Shown here one piece after another: positions 1 through 5,422 of a stretch of 5,422 nt of DNA. Location: positions 1 through 5,422 of the forward strand of contig JAPULM010000492.1 in NCBI GenBank assembly GCA_027294925.1. Reading direction: 5' to 3'. Below the pieces are notes generated by a model, which ran no database searches, had not been told where the DNA came from, and was given only the letters and a program-made list of their open reading frames with translations. Origin of the DNA: a bacterium (lineage in GTDB: Bacteria; Tectomicrobia; Entotheonellia; Entotheonellales; Entotheonellaceae). Every line of letters starts with the position of its first letter. Position 1 is the stretch's first letter. A program made the translations under genes and the position numbers.

Positions 1-129
1 TATAAAATCAGCGTACAGGGCGGAGCGGCAGGGCGCGAATCCGCTGCCGGCCGATGCGGTCTGGCCGGGTGGTCCTGGTGAGACTGTTTTGCGCTGCGGG
101 TAGGTGGATCCGTTCACGGTACGACAGCG

Positions 130-148
130 GGTGCGTAAATCGCGCACC
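130..148. repeat. 6-bp inverted repeat, possible operator or small hairpin
   Basis: GGTGCG at 130-135 is the exact reverse complement of CGCACC at 143-148, with a 7-base A/T-rich centre. The repeat lies about 80 bases upstream of the -35 candidate. It could be a regulator site or a small RNA hairpin. No T-run follows on either side, so it does not look like an intrinsic terminator. The function is unknown. Confidence 0.3.
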
Positions 149-191
149 ACCCACAATGAGCCTTTGCCAGATCGGCGGGGGCTTCTTTATG

Positions 192-214
192 TTTTTACGA
201 AAAAGCACCTTTTT
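192..214. repeat. A/T-rich tract with alternating T-run, A-run, T-run
   Basis: Five Ts (192-196), five As (200-204) and five Ts (210-214) are separated by 3- to 5-base spacers. The A-run can pair with either T-run: 192-196 with 200-204 (loop ACG), or 200-205 with 209-214 (loop CAC). The tract lies just upstream of the -35 candidate, where an A/T-rich patch could act as an UP-like or curved element. Its base composition contrasts with the surrounding GC-rich sequence. Confidence 0.3.
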
Positions 215-227
215 GCGCTATTTGAGG

Positions 228-257
228 TTGAACGCCACGTGGATGTTGTGGTTTAAT
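228..257 (+). promoter_or_regulatory. Candidate sigma-70-type promoter of the operon
   Basis: The -35 candidate TTGAAC (228-233) matches the TTGACA consensus at 4 of 6 positions. After an 18-base spacer, the -10 candidate TTTAAT (252-257) matches TATAAT at 5 of 6. Transcription would begin near 264, giving a leader of about 50 bases before the first ATG. I see no other comparably good hexamer pair in the leader. The following genes are packed without room for another obvious promoter, so this would drive the whole operon. Confidence 0.45.
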
Positions 258-289
258 CAGATAGAGGCACAATATGCAGTACGGACACG

Positions 290-340
290 GTCCTCCTAAA
301 GGTCATCGCATCAATGAGCTCAGATTATCTGACAGAGGAC
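290..340 (+). promoter_or_regulatory. Possible stem hiding a ribosome binding site
   Basis: GTCCTC at 290-295 is perfectly complementary to GAGGAC at 335-340. The second arm contains the best Shine-Dalgarno-like sequence for the first gene, in front of the GTG at 347. If the stem forms in the mRNA it would mask that site. Six pairs across a 39-base loop is weak on its own, and complementarity to an SD sequence arises easily by chance. Confidence 0.2.
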
Positions 341-985
341 AATCAGGTGAACAGGAAAATCCTGGGCGCCTACAATCCTGCCTGTCTGCTTTCTCTTGCC
401 GGTGTCTTTGCCGCCGTAGGCACCATGATCTTTTCTGTCCGGGGCACCGTTGAGTTGGCTTTGGTGTGCCTGATCCTCGCCGGCTTGGCGGATTTGTTCG
501 ATGGGGTCGTGGCGCGCAGGCTGCGACTGGGCGAGTACGAAAAGGAATTCGGGGTTCAGCTGGATACCACAGTGGACGCGGTGGCCTTCATCGCCGCGCC
601 CGTGGTGTTCGCGTTGTCCCTCGGTCCGACATCATGGCCAGTGGTGTTGGGCGTCGCCTGGTTTGTACTGGCGGGGGTTCTGCGACTTTCTCACTTCAGT
701 ACACTGAGCGCGTTGGGGGTTGATCAGTCTACTCATCATCGCGGTCTGCCGGTCACATACATCGCGTTGATTTTACCGCTGTTGTTCCTGGCGCGCGATG
801 GCATGGCAACCGCGGATTTTCACCTGCTGCTAGGTTTGGCGCTTGCCGTGGTTGGGCTGCTGTTCGTCATCAATGTCCCGGTTCCGAAGCCCCGGGGCAT
901 GTTTTACGTCATCCTGCCGTTGTTGGCCGCCGGCCTGATCGCGCACTGGGTTGAGCGTTACCTGCAATTCTCCGTCAGTCTCTGA
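314..985 (+). CDS. CDP-alcohol phosphatidyltransferase, phosphatidylserine-synthase-like
   Basis: This is an integral membrane enzyme that should transfer a phosphatidyl-type group from a CDP-lipid to an alcohol, releasing CMP. The family signature is present: Asp60, Asp63, Gly64, Ala67, Arg68, Gly80, Asp84 and Asp88, the Asp residues being the metal and catalytic set. The Arg-to-Gly spacing is 11 residues instead of the common 7-8, and the EKEFGVQLD stretch resembles a subgroup usually annotated as phosphatidylserine synthase. RGLPVTY (143-149) and VPKPRG (190-195) also fit that subgroup. About six hydrophobic helices are visible, roughly at 24-42, 46-60, 90-104, 108-123, 147-160 and 171-187, with another near 197-212. 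The 223 residues (212 if the GTG at 347 is used) are normal for the family. Being first in an operon with a CarS-like enzyme that makes CDP-lipids, it is the natural next step. The head-group alcohol cannot be read from sequence; serine is only one possibility. Confidence 0.85.
   Translation: MSSDYLTEDNQVNRKILGAYNPACLLSLAGVFAAVGTMIFSVRGTVELALVCLILAGLADLFDGVVARRLRLGEYEKEFGVQLDTTVDAVAFIAAPVVFALSLGPTSWPVVLGVAWFVLAGVLRLSHFSTLSALGVDQSTHHRGLPVTYIALILPLLFLARDGMATADFHLLLGLALAVVGLLFVINVPVPKPRGMFYVILPLLAAGLIAHWVERYLQFSVSL
334..349 (+). promoter_or_regulatory. Strong SD plus in-frame GTG: alternative start of the first gene
   Basis: AGAGGA (334-339) sits 7 bases before an in-frame GTG at 347-349. The upstream ATG at 314 has only AAAGG at 298-302, with a longer spacing of 11 bases. 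The GTG start would remove 11 residues and leave an N-terminus of Met-Asn-Arg-Lys-Ile-Leu-Gly, which fits this enzyme family, where the first membrane helix begins soon after the start. Both starts are possible, and the sequence favours the GTG slightly by SD quality. Confidence 0.45.
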
Positions 986-987
986 GG
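984..987 (+). promoter_or_regulatory. Ribosome binding site of the desaturase gene
   Basis: GAGG overlaps the stop codon of the preceding gene (TGA, 983-985) and lies 7 bases before the ATG at 995. This supports that start and suggests translational coupling of the first two genes. Confidence 0.5.
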
Positions 988-994
988 CCTCACG

Positions 995-1945
995 ATGCAA
1001 CCGCCCAGTCCCTCCGCCTACCGCCGCCTTCGACCGAGCAACCGCCTTGCCTGGCTACATGTCGCCATCAACGTGCTGCTGATCGGCGGCGGCTTGGCGC
1101 TTGCGTCCGACGGGTCCCATCCGGTTCTTTATATTGGAGGCCAGGTGTTGCTGGCGCTGGGCTTCACCCACGCTTTCGTGTTGCTGCACGAAGCCGGCCA
1201 TCTCACGCTCTTCCGGCAACGCTGGCTCAATTACACGTTTGGGCAGCTGGCCGGATTCCTGGCCCTGATTCCTTACGCGACCTGGCGCCCGGTCCACGCT
1301 CGGCATCATCGTTACACGGGCTGGCAAGATCTGGACTCGACCACAGCGTCACTTGTGCCGCGCCAATTGTCCCGAATCGAGTCTGTCATCATCGACGGAG
1401 CTTGGCGATTCTGGCTGCCGCTGTTTTCGGTGGTGTATCGGGTTCAGAACTACTGGCGCATTGGCCGTATCGGGCAATTTCTTGGGTCATCCGCTGCGTT
1501 ATTGCCGCTGCGGTTGGCAGCAACCGCGCAGCTCTTGTGCTACATGTTGTTGACGGCGTGGATCGGATTGCCCGAAGCGCTGATATTGGTGGGTCCGGGG
1601 CTGTTTCTGGCGTTGATGGCCCAGGATCTCCTGCTCCTGAGCCAGCATACCGGTATGCCGAGCAATCTCAGCGAAGGTGGGGCGGTGCGGCCATATCCAC
1701 CCCAGGAACAGGCGCAGTTCACCCGCTCGCTGCGCCTGCCTGATTGGTTGTCCTGGCTGCTTTTGCATTTTGACGCTCACGAGCTGCATCACCTCTATCC
1801 AGCGGTGCCGAGCTACCTGTTGCGGCGCATTCCCTACGATCCACCGAACGAGATAGGAATCCTGACCTGGCTGCGGGAAGTGAAGGCGATGTCCGGCACC
1901 CGTTTTCTTTTCGGCGGCCAGCACGTGTCGAAGGATGAATTTTGA
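995..1945 (+). CDS. Membrane fatty acid desaturase family protein
   Basis: This is a di-iron, oxygen-dependent membrane enzyme of the fatty acid desaturase / hydroxylase / carotenoid ketolase superfamily. The three histidine boxes are complete: HEAGH (65-69), HARHH (101-105) and HELHH (262-266) followed by LYP. His218 in SQHTG is a further candidate iron ligand. Hydrophobic segments lie at about 20-37, 45-64, 83-96, 165-190 and 193-215, giving the usual layout with the boxes on the cytoplasmic face. The 316 residues are compact, with no fused cytochrome b5 or ferredoxin domain, so electrons must come from separate partners. The gene starts 9 bases after the first gene and ends in a 4-base overlap with the third. 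Its place among CDP-lipid enzymes suggests that it unsaturates or hydroxylates the chain of the lipid made here. The family is certain; chain, position and reaction type are not determined. Confidence 0.88.
   Translation: MQPPSPSAYRRLRPSNRLAWLHVAINVLLIGGGLALASDGSHPVLYIGGQVLLALGFTHAFVLLHEAGHLTLFRQRWLNYTFGQLAGFLALIPYATWRPVHARHHRYTGWQDLDSTTASLVPRQLSRIESVIIDGAWRFWLPLFSVVYRVQNYWRIGRIGQFLGSSAALLPLRLAATAQLLCYMLLTAWIGLPEALILVGPGLFLALMAQDLLLLSQHTGMPSNLSEGGAVRPYPPQEQAQFTRSLRLPDWLSWLLLHFDAHELHHLYPAVPSYLLRRIPYDPPNEIGILTWLREVKAMSGTRFLFGGQHVSKDEF
1931..1945 (+). promoter_or_regulatory. SD and TTGA stop-start junction, desaturase to CarS-like gene
   Basis: AAGGA (1931-1935) lies 6 bases before a TTG at 1942-1944, which overlaps the desaturase stop TGA (1943-1945). 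No ATG or GTG in this frame lies close by upstream. The good SD and the coupling make TTG the likely start. Confidence 0.6.
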
Positions 1946-2526
1946 TCCAGGTGGGGATCTCACAGGCGGCCTTCCTGTTGGTCGCCATGAGCGCGTCGGG
2001 GGCGGTCCATGTTTTCTGGTTGCGGAGCAACCTGTCGCGGCGGTTTGCTTGGCCGGTTGACGGTGGCCGCAAGTTCCGCGGCCGGCGCCTGTTCGGCGAC
2101 AACAAGCGAGTGTGCGGCTTTCTGGTGCTGCCTCCGGTGACCGCGCTGACCTTCATGCTGCTGGCTGCGAGTCGCGACCTGATGCCGAACGCGCTCGTTT
2201 CCGGGCTATGGCCTCTGACGGCGTGGCAATTCGCGGGTCTGGGGCTGGTCTGCGGACTGATATTCATGATGGCGGAACTGCCCAACTCGTTCCTCAAGCG
2301 CCAGCTCGGCATCGCCCCGGGTCAGCCCCCTGCTCAGTCGTGGCTGAGGCCAGTATCCATACTGTTGGATCGCTATGACTCCGTCGTGGGCGTCCTGGCC
2401 GTCCTGAGCCTGCTCGTTCCAGTTCCCTTGGCGACCTGGATCTGGGTGCTTGTTCTCGGCCCCGTTTTGCATGCGTTGTTCAGCATCATCATGCATGGCC
2501 TCGGGCTCAAGGCGCGCTCCCTGTGA
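1942..2526 (+). CDS. CarS-like CDP-archaeol synthase family cytidylyltransferase
   Basis: This is a membrane enzyme expected to use CTP to convert a lipid phosphate into a CDP-lipid plus pyrophosphate. Archaeal CarS does this with unsaturated archaetidic acid, and CdsA is the bacterial counterpart for phosphatidic acid. The CarS-family signatures are clear: WPVDGG then RKFRGRRLFGDNK (37-55), ELPNSFLKR followed by QLGIAPG (112-127), and DRYDS (143-147). These include the acidic and basic residues expected to bind metal and nucleotide. Hydrophobic helices are seen at about 5-25, 61-76, 86-110, 147-164 and 166-186. At 194 residues it is slightly longer than typical archaeal CarS. It begins with TTG and overlaps both neighbours by 4 bases. 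Its product would be the natural substrate of the CDP-alcohol transferase encoded first. CarS-like proteins also occur in bacteria, where the substrate is largely uncertain, so no archaeal lipid should be assumed. Confidence 0.85.
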   Translation: MIQVGISQAAFLLVAMSASGAVHVFWLRSNLSRRFAWPVDGGRKFRGRRLFGDNKRVCGFLVLPPVTALTFMLLAASRDLMPNALVSGLWPLTAWQFAGLGLVCGLIFMMAELPNSFLKRQLGIAPGQPPAQSWLRPVSILLDRYDSVVGVLAVLSLLVPVPLATWIWVLVLGPVLHALFSIIMHGLGLKARSL

Positions 2527-5111
2527 AGAAGGTTGCCCTGATATCGCTGGAGCGGGCAACCGTGGAGGCGTGCCACGGTGCCAAGGCGATGAACCTCGCT
2601 CGGCTTCTCAACGCCGGGGTGACGACGGCGCCCGGGACGGTGCTGGGAATGGAGGTGCTGTGGGGGCATCTGAAGCGCCTGGGACTGGCGGACCGCGCGG
2701 CAACGTTCTTGTCGGCTCTGAACGCGGCGGAGGTTGGGGAAGAGGACCTGCGTGCTGAAGCGGAGTGGCTGCGCCGATCCATCCTGGAAAGCCGGCCGCC
2801 ACCGGAGTTGATGGATGCCCTGGCGGCCGAACTCGAACCGGGCGTAACTTACGCAGTGCGAAGTTCCGCGCATGGTGAAGATCAGGCGGATGCTTCCTTT
2901 GCAGGACAGTTCGACAGCGTCCTGGGCTGCCGTTCCGTCGAAGCGGTCGCGCGCGCCGTGTGCACGGTGTGGGCATCTTTGTTCGGCGAACGGGCGGTTT
3001 CATACTCGCTATACTGCGAGCGTCATCCTCAAGGAATGGCGGTGATCATCCAGCGGCAGGTCGAGGCGGTCGTGTCCGGCGTGATGTTCACCCGCGACCC
3101 GCGTAACGCGGCGGGCGAGGAGTTGCTGGTGGAGTATTGCGCCGGCCTCGGGGAACGGCTGGTGTCCGGACAGGTGTCGCCGGGCCGCCTTCGTATTCAC
3201 CGACAGGATCGCTCCTTTGTGGAAGAGGCCATCCCCGACGATCCGGTGGCCTGGAACCCGGCATCCGCGGAAGCTCGAGCTACTCTGTGCCAGCTGGCGC
3301 TGAAACTCGAAAAAATCTTCCAATGCCCTCAGGACGTAGAGTGGAGCGTGGATCAAGTCGGGCAGCTTTATGTCCTGCAGGCAAGACCCATCACCGCCTC
3401 GGCCGGCTCCCCTGACGATGTGGTCTGGACCAACGCCAACATCGCAGAAAACTTTCCGGAACCCATTTGCCCCCTGTTGCGCAGCTTCGTTGGCCAGGGC
3501 TACGCTGCATATTTCCGGGGCCTCGGTGTGGCGTTTGGAATTTCGGAAAGGCGTCTGGCCGCCATGGGGCAGGCTCTGGACAACTTGGTGGGCTGCCATG
3601 GCGGGCGGCTTTACTACAACCTCAGCAATATCCACACGGTGCTGCATCTGGCCCCGGGCGGTCCTTTATTGGCCCGATACTTCAACCAGTTCACCGGCGC
3701 CCAAGAATTCCCTGCGCCGAAGCGGAATCCCCGGAGCAGGATGGTCCAGGTGCCGGAGATACTCTGGGTGTCGGTGCGAGTCGCGTGGTGCTATCTCCAT
3801 GTGCAGCGCGGATTGAGGGCCTTTGAGCAGAGGGTCGACGCCTTTGCCAGCACCAGTGAGCCAAACGCGCTTGCAGCCCTCAGCTTGCAGCAACTGGTCG
3901 ATCTGATGCGGGCATTTCTGGAGATACGCTTGGAGCGTTGGACTGGCGCTGCCCTTGCGGATACGGCGGCCATGGTCTGTTATGGCGTCCTCACGGCCCT
4001 GTTGCGCGGCCAGGCCGGTGTAGACGCCAACGACCTGTTGAAGGGGTTGCCCGGCCTAGCCAGCGCGGAGCCGGTCGAGCGGCTCTGGGATTTGTCCCGC
4101 GAAGTGCGCCGGGACAATGCGCTATCCGCCCTGATTTCAGAGTCCTCGGCAGAGACAGTGCTCGAACGTTTGCATGAAGGACAGCATCCCACGTTCCATA
4201 ACGCCTTGAGCACTTATATCGACACGTGGGGATTTCGATCTTCTGGCGAACTCATGCTGTCCCGTCCCACCCCCCATGAAGACCCGCTGCCTGTCCTGCG
4301 TTTGCTGAAAACCTATGTGGCGATGGGCGGGGAAGGCCCGGCGGAGGTCAGTCGACGTCAGGCGGCGGCGCGCGCCTCAGCCACCCGACAGGCGCGGCGG
4401 CGCCTTGGTCCCTGGCGCGGCGCCATATTTGGCCTGATCCTTCGGGCCACCCAAGGTTCTATCCTCCTGCGTGAGCGGGCCCGCATGAAACAGGCCCTGC
4501 TCTATACCCGGTTGCGCCATGTGGCCCTGTCGCTGGGCCAATTGCTGGTCGCGAAGGGTCTTCTGAGCCAGCCGGATGATGTCCTGTATCTGAGCATGGA
4601 AGAGGCGATCTCGCTGGCAGAAGGGACAGAAACCCGAACCGGGGGTGCGTGCCAGAGAGTGCGAGACCGGAGAGCCGAGATCTCCGCCTGCAGGACCTGG
4701 AGCCCGCCGGACAGCTTTGCCTTGCCCGAGGGTGAAACCTGGAGCGCCGGGATCGCCACGGAGAGCCAGGAAGCCGCGACGTCGACGGAAATGCTCACCG
4801 GCGTCGCCGCCTGCGGCGGGCGTGCCCGAGGCAATGCCGCCGTCGTGCTGAATGTTACTGAGATAGATCGGATATGCGAGGACCAGATACTGGTGACCCG
4901 CCAGACAGATCCCGGCTGGGCGTCGGTGTTTTTCATGGTCCAGGGGTTGGTGATAGAGCGGGGCGGCATGCTTTCCCACGGCGCCATCATCGCACGCGAG
5001 TATGGAATTCCGGCCGTGATTGGTGTGCGCGACGCCACGCGGCTGATAGGCGATGGAGATTTTCTGTTCGTTGACGGCGACAAGGGGTGCGTCCAATTTG
5101 TTTGTGAATGA
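2523..5111 (+). CDS. PEP-synthase-related phosphotransferase with rifampin-phosphotransferase architecture
   Basis: This is a soluble multidomain enzyme. The N-terminal PPDK/PEP-synthase ATP-binding domain (about 1-292) has Lys21 in GAKAMNL, VRSSAHGED (112-120), SGVMFTRDP (185-193), GERLVSGQV (210-218), DVEW (271-274) and LQARPIT (285-291). The central part (about 300-770) carries family marks of the rifampin-phosphotransferase group: WTNANIAENFPEP (302-314), GRLYYN (361-366), WGFRSSGE (569-576), HEDP (585-588), LRERAR (649-654) and PDDVLYL (684-690). The C-terminal swivelling domain has GGMLSH (814-819), with His819 as the predicted phosphohistidine. The protein ends soon after, so the PEP/pyruvate-binding barrel is absent; 862 residues is near rifampin phosphotransferase (about 867), not PEP synthase (about 792). 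Relatives phosphorylate antibiotics or phenol, or, like PigC, drive ATP-dependent condensation. The operon context suggests a lipid or aromatic hydroxyl substrate, by inference. The GTG start overlaps the previous stop (GTGA), with a weak AAGG 10 bases upstream. Confidence 0.85.
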   Translation: MKKVALISLERATVEACHGAKAMNLARLLNAGVTTAPGTVLGMEVLWGHLKRLGLADRAATFLSALNAAEVGEEDLRAEAEWLRRSILESRPPPELMDALAAELEPGVTYAVRSSAHGEDQADASFAGQFDSVLGCRSVEAVARAVCTVWASLFGERAVSYSLYCERHPQGMAVIIQRQVEAVVSGVMFTRDPRNAAGEELLVEYCAGLGERLVSGQVSPGRLRIHRQDRSFVEEAIPDDPVAWNPASAEARATLCQLALKLEKIFQCPQDVEWSVDQVGQLYVLQARPITASAGSPDDVVWTNANIAENFPEPICPLLRSFVGQGYAAYFRGLGVAFGISERRLAAMGQALDNLVGCHGGRLYYNLSNIHTVLHLAPGGPLLARYFNQFTGAQEFPAPKRNPRSRMVQVPEILWVSVRVAWCYLHVQRGLRAFEQRVDAFASTSEPNALAALSLQQLVDLMRAFLEIRLERWTGAALADTAAMVCYGVLTALLRGQAGVDANDLLKGLPGLASAEPVERLWDLSREVRRDNALSALISESSAETVLERLHEGQHPTFHNALSTYIDTWGFRSSGELMLSRPTPHEDPLPVLRLLKTYVAMGGEGPAEVSRRQAAARASATRQARRRLGPWRGAIFGLILRATQGSILLRERARMKQALLYTRLRHVALSLGQLLVAKGLLSQPDDVLYLSMEEAISLAEGTETRTGGACQRVRDRRAEISACRTWSPPDSFALPEGETWSAGIATESQEAATSTEMLTGVAACGGRARGNAAVVLNVTEIDRICEDQILVTRQTDPGWASVFFMVQGLVIERGGMLSHGAIIAREYGIPAVIGVRDATRLIGDGDFLFVDGDKGCVQFVCE

Positions 5112-5422
5112 AGGATACCGCTATCTTGACGAGCGCATCCTGAAGATGCGCGTCGGAATGATGTGGCTGCTTCTGCTTGTCGGTCTGCTGTTCACCGCCG
5201 CCGAGCCATTATCCGATCTGCCATGGCTGGCCCTAGCCAGCGCCCTGTTCATCCTGGCCTTTCGCCTCTGGGACGATTTGGCAGATTTGGAATATGATCG
5301 AGAGCATCACCGCCAACGGTGCATGGTCCGATCAGCGCACATTCAATCTTTCGTTGCTGCATTGTGGCTGATGATCACCGTTTTGACCGCCCTGCTTTCT
5401 CACTTCGTCGGCGGCGTGCGCT
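5104..5422 (+). CDS. UbiA-superfamily prenyltransferase, N-terminal part (cut by window edge)
   Basis: The open frame continues through the right edge after 106 codons. It encodes hydrophobic helices at about 20-33 and 39-54, then WDDLADLEYD (56-65), which matches the Asp-rich prenyl-diphosphate motif of the UbiA family (Asp57, Asp58, Asp61, Asp65), followed by a His/Arg-rich loop (REHHRQR, 66-72) and another helix (about 80-100). Trp56 replaces the Asn common in UbiA and DGGGP synthases. A second Asp-rich motif and further helices would lie beyond the window. Such enzymes transfer a prenyl chain to an aromatic ring, a glycerol ether or another acceptor in the membrane. The chosen GTG overlaps the previous gene by 8 bases. 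A TTG at 5098 is an alternative start, with AAGGGG (5082-5087) 10 bases upstream; the GTG has no good SD of its own. The superfamily call is fairly firm; the substrate is unknown. Confidence 0.75.
   Translation, partial: MNEGYRYLDERILKMRVGMMWLLLLVGLLFTAAEPLSDLPWLALASALFILAFRLWDDLADLEYDREHHRQRCMVRSAHIQSFVAALWLMITVLTALLSHFVGGVR

Larger units (their letters stand above)
1..313. other. Non-coding leader upstream of the lipid operon
   Basis: I see no convincing gene here. Short open frames exist on both strands (for example 54-299 plus and 8-208 minus), but neither has a good ribosome binding site or a recognisable domain, and the plus-strand one runs through the promoter candidate. The left part is GC-rich and contains two short inverted repeats (26-31 with 44-49, and 130-135 with 143-148). 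Bases 186-214 are A/T-rich, and a promoter candidate follows at about 228-257. The end of any gene to the left lies outside the window. Confidence 0.6.

Noticed and set aside
26..49. Inverted repeat CGGCAG / CTGCCG as an intrinsic terminator of a gene to the left
   Set aside because: No T-run follows on the plus strand. On the minus strand the only T-rich stretch is near bases 1-8, too far away.
8..208. 66-codon minus-strand open frame
   Set aside because: Arg/Pro-rich low-quality translation with no recognisable motif or convincing ribosome binding site.
54..299. 81-codon plus-strand open frame in the leader, with a peptide around 130-185 rich in Cys, Gly and Pro
   Set aside because: No SD, no domain, and it runs through the promoter candidate. 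It feels like the spurious peptides often seen upstream of mobile-element genes, but I cannot verify that memory.
4377..5096. Long minus-strand open frame (239 codons) opposite the phosphotransferase gene
   Set aside because: It lies antisense to strongly conserved motifs of the plus-strand protein; long antisense frames are expected in GC-rich DNA. The same applies to 3009-3647, 1719-2312 and 2373-2873 minus.
2523..5111. Calling this gene PEP synthase (ppsA) or pyruvate phosphate dikinase
   Set aside because: The phosphohistidine domain is at the extreme C-terminus and the PEP/pyruvate-binding barrel that should follow it is missing.
5108..5143. ATG at 5108 as start of the last gene (ATGA overlap)
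   Set aside because: That frame ends after 11 sense codons at the TGA at 5141-5143. The UbiA-like protein is in another frame, entered from the GTG at 5104 or the TTG at 5098.
314..5422. Archaeal origin of the whole window because of the CarS-like gene
   Set aside because: The desaturase, the rifampin-phosphotransferase-like protein, the SD usage and the sigma-70-like promoter look bacterial, and CarS-like genes also occur in bacteria.

Overview
The window looks like bacterial DNA, probably from a Gram-negative and plausibly a proteobacterium. It is visibly GC-rich, has Shine-Dalgarno motifs and tightly packed genes, and its proteins are of bacterial style. No rRNA, tRNA or housekeeping gene is present to place it, so the taxonomy is inference only.

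Layout: bases 1-313 are a non-coding leader with small inverted repeats, an A/T-rich patch and a good sigma-70-like promoter candidate (about 228-257). From about 314 to the right edge, five genes run in the same direction as one compact operon: (1) a CDP-alcohol phosphatidyltransferase resembling phosphatidylserine synthases; (2) a membrane fatty acid desaturase with three histidine boxes; (3) a CarS-like (CDP-archaeol synthase family) CTP-dependent lipid cytidylyltransferase; (4) an 862-residue PEP-synthase-related swivelling phosphotransferase with the domain order of rifampin phosphotransferase and no PEP-binding domain; (5) the N-terminal 106 codons of a UbiA-superfamily membrane prenyltransferase, cut by the window edge. 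The first gap is 9 bases. The other junctions are overlaps of 4, 4 and 8 bases, and all three downstream genes at these overlaps appear to start with TTG or GTG.

Read together, the genes suggest a dedicated lipid pathway. Gene 4 could phosphorylate a hydroxylated lipid or prenylated precursor (or ligate two precursors), gene 3 would activate a lipid phosphate with CTP, and gene 1 would swap CMP for a polar alcohol to make a finished phospholipid-like product. Gene 2 would desaturate an acyl or isoprenoid chain, and gene 5 would add or rearrange a prenyl group. The family assignments of genes 1-4 rest on clear motifs. The joint pathway, its substrates and its product are inference. The set partly parallels archaeal lipid synthesis (UbiA-type prenyl transfer, CarS, CDP-alcohol transferase), but it is combined with a desaturase and a phosphohistidine phosphotransferase. 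I do not recognise this combination as a described system.
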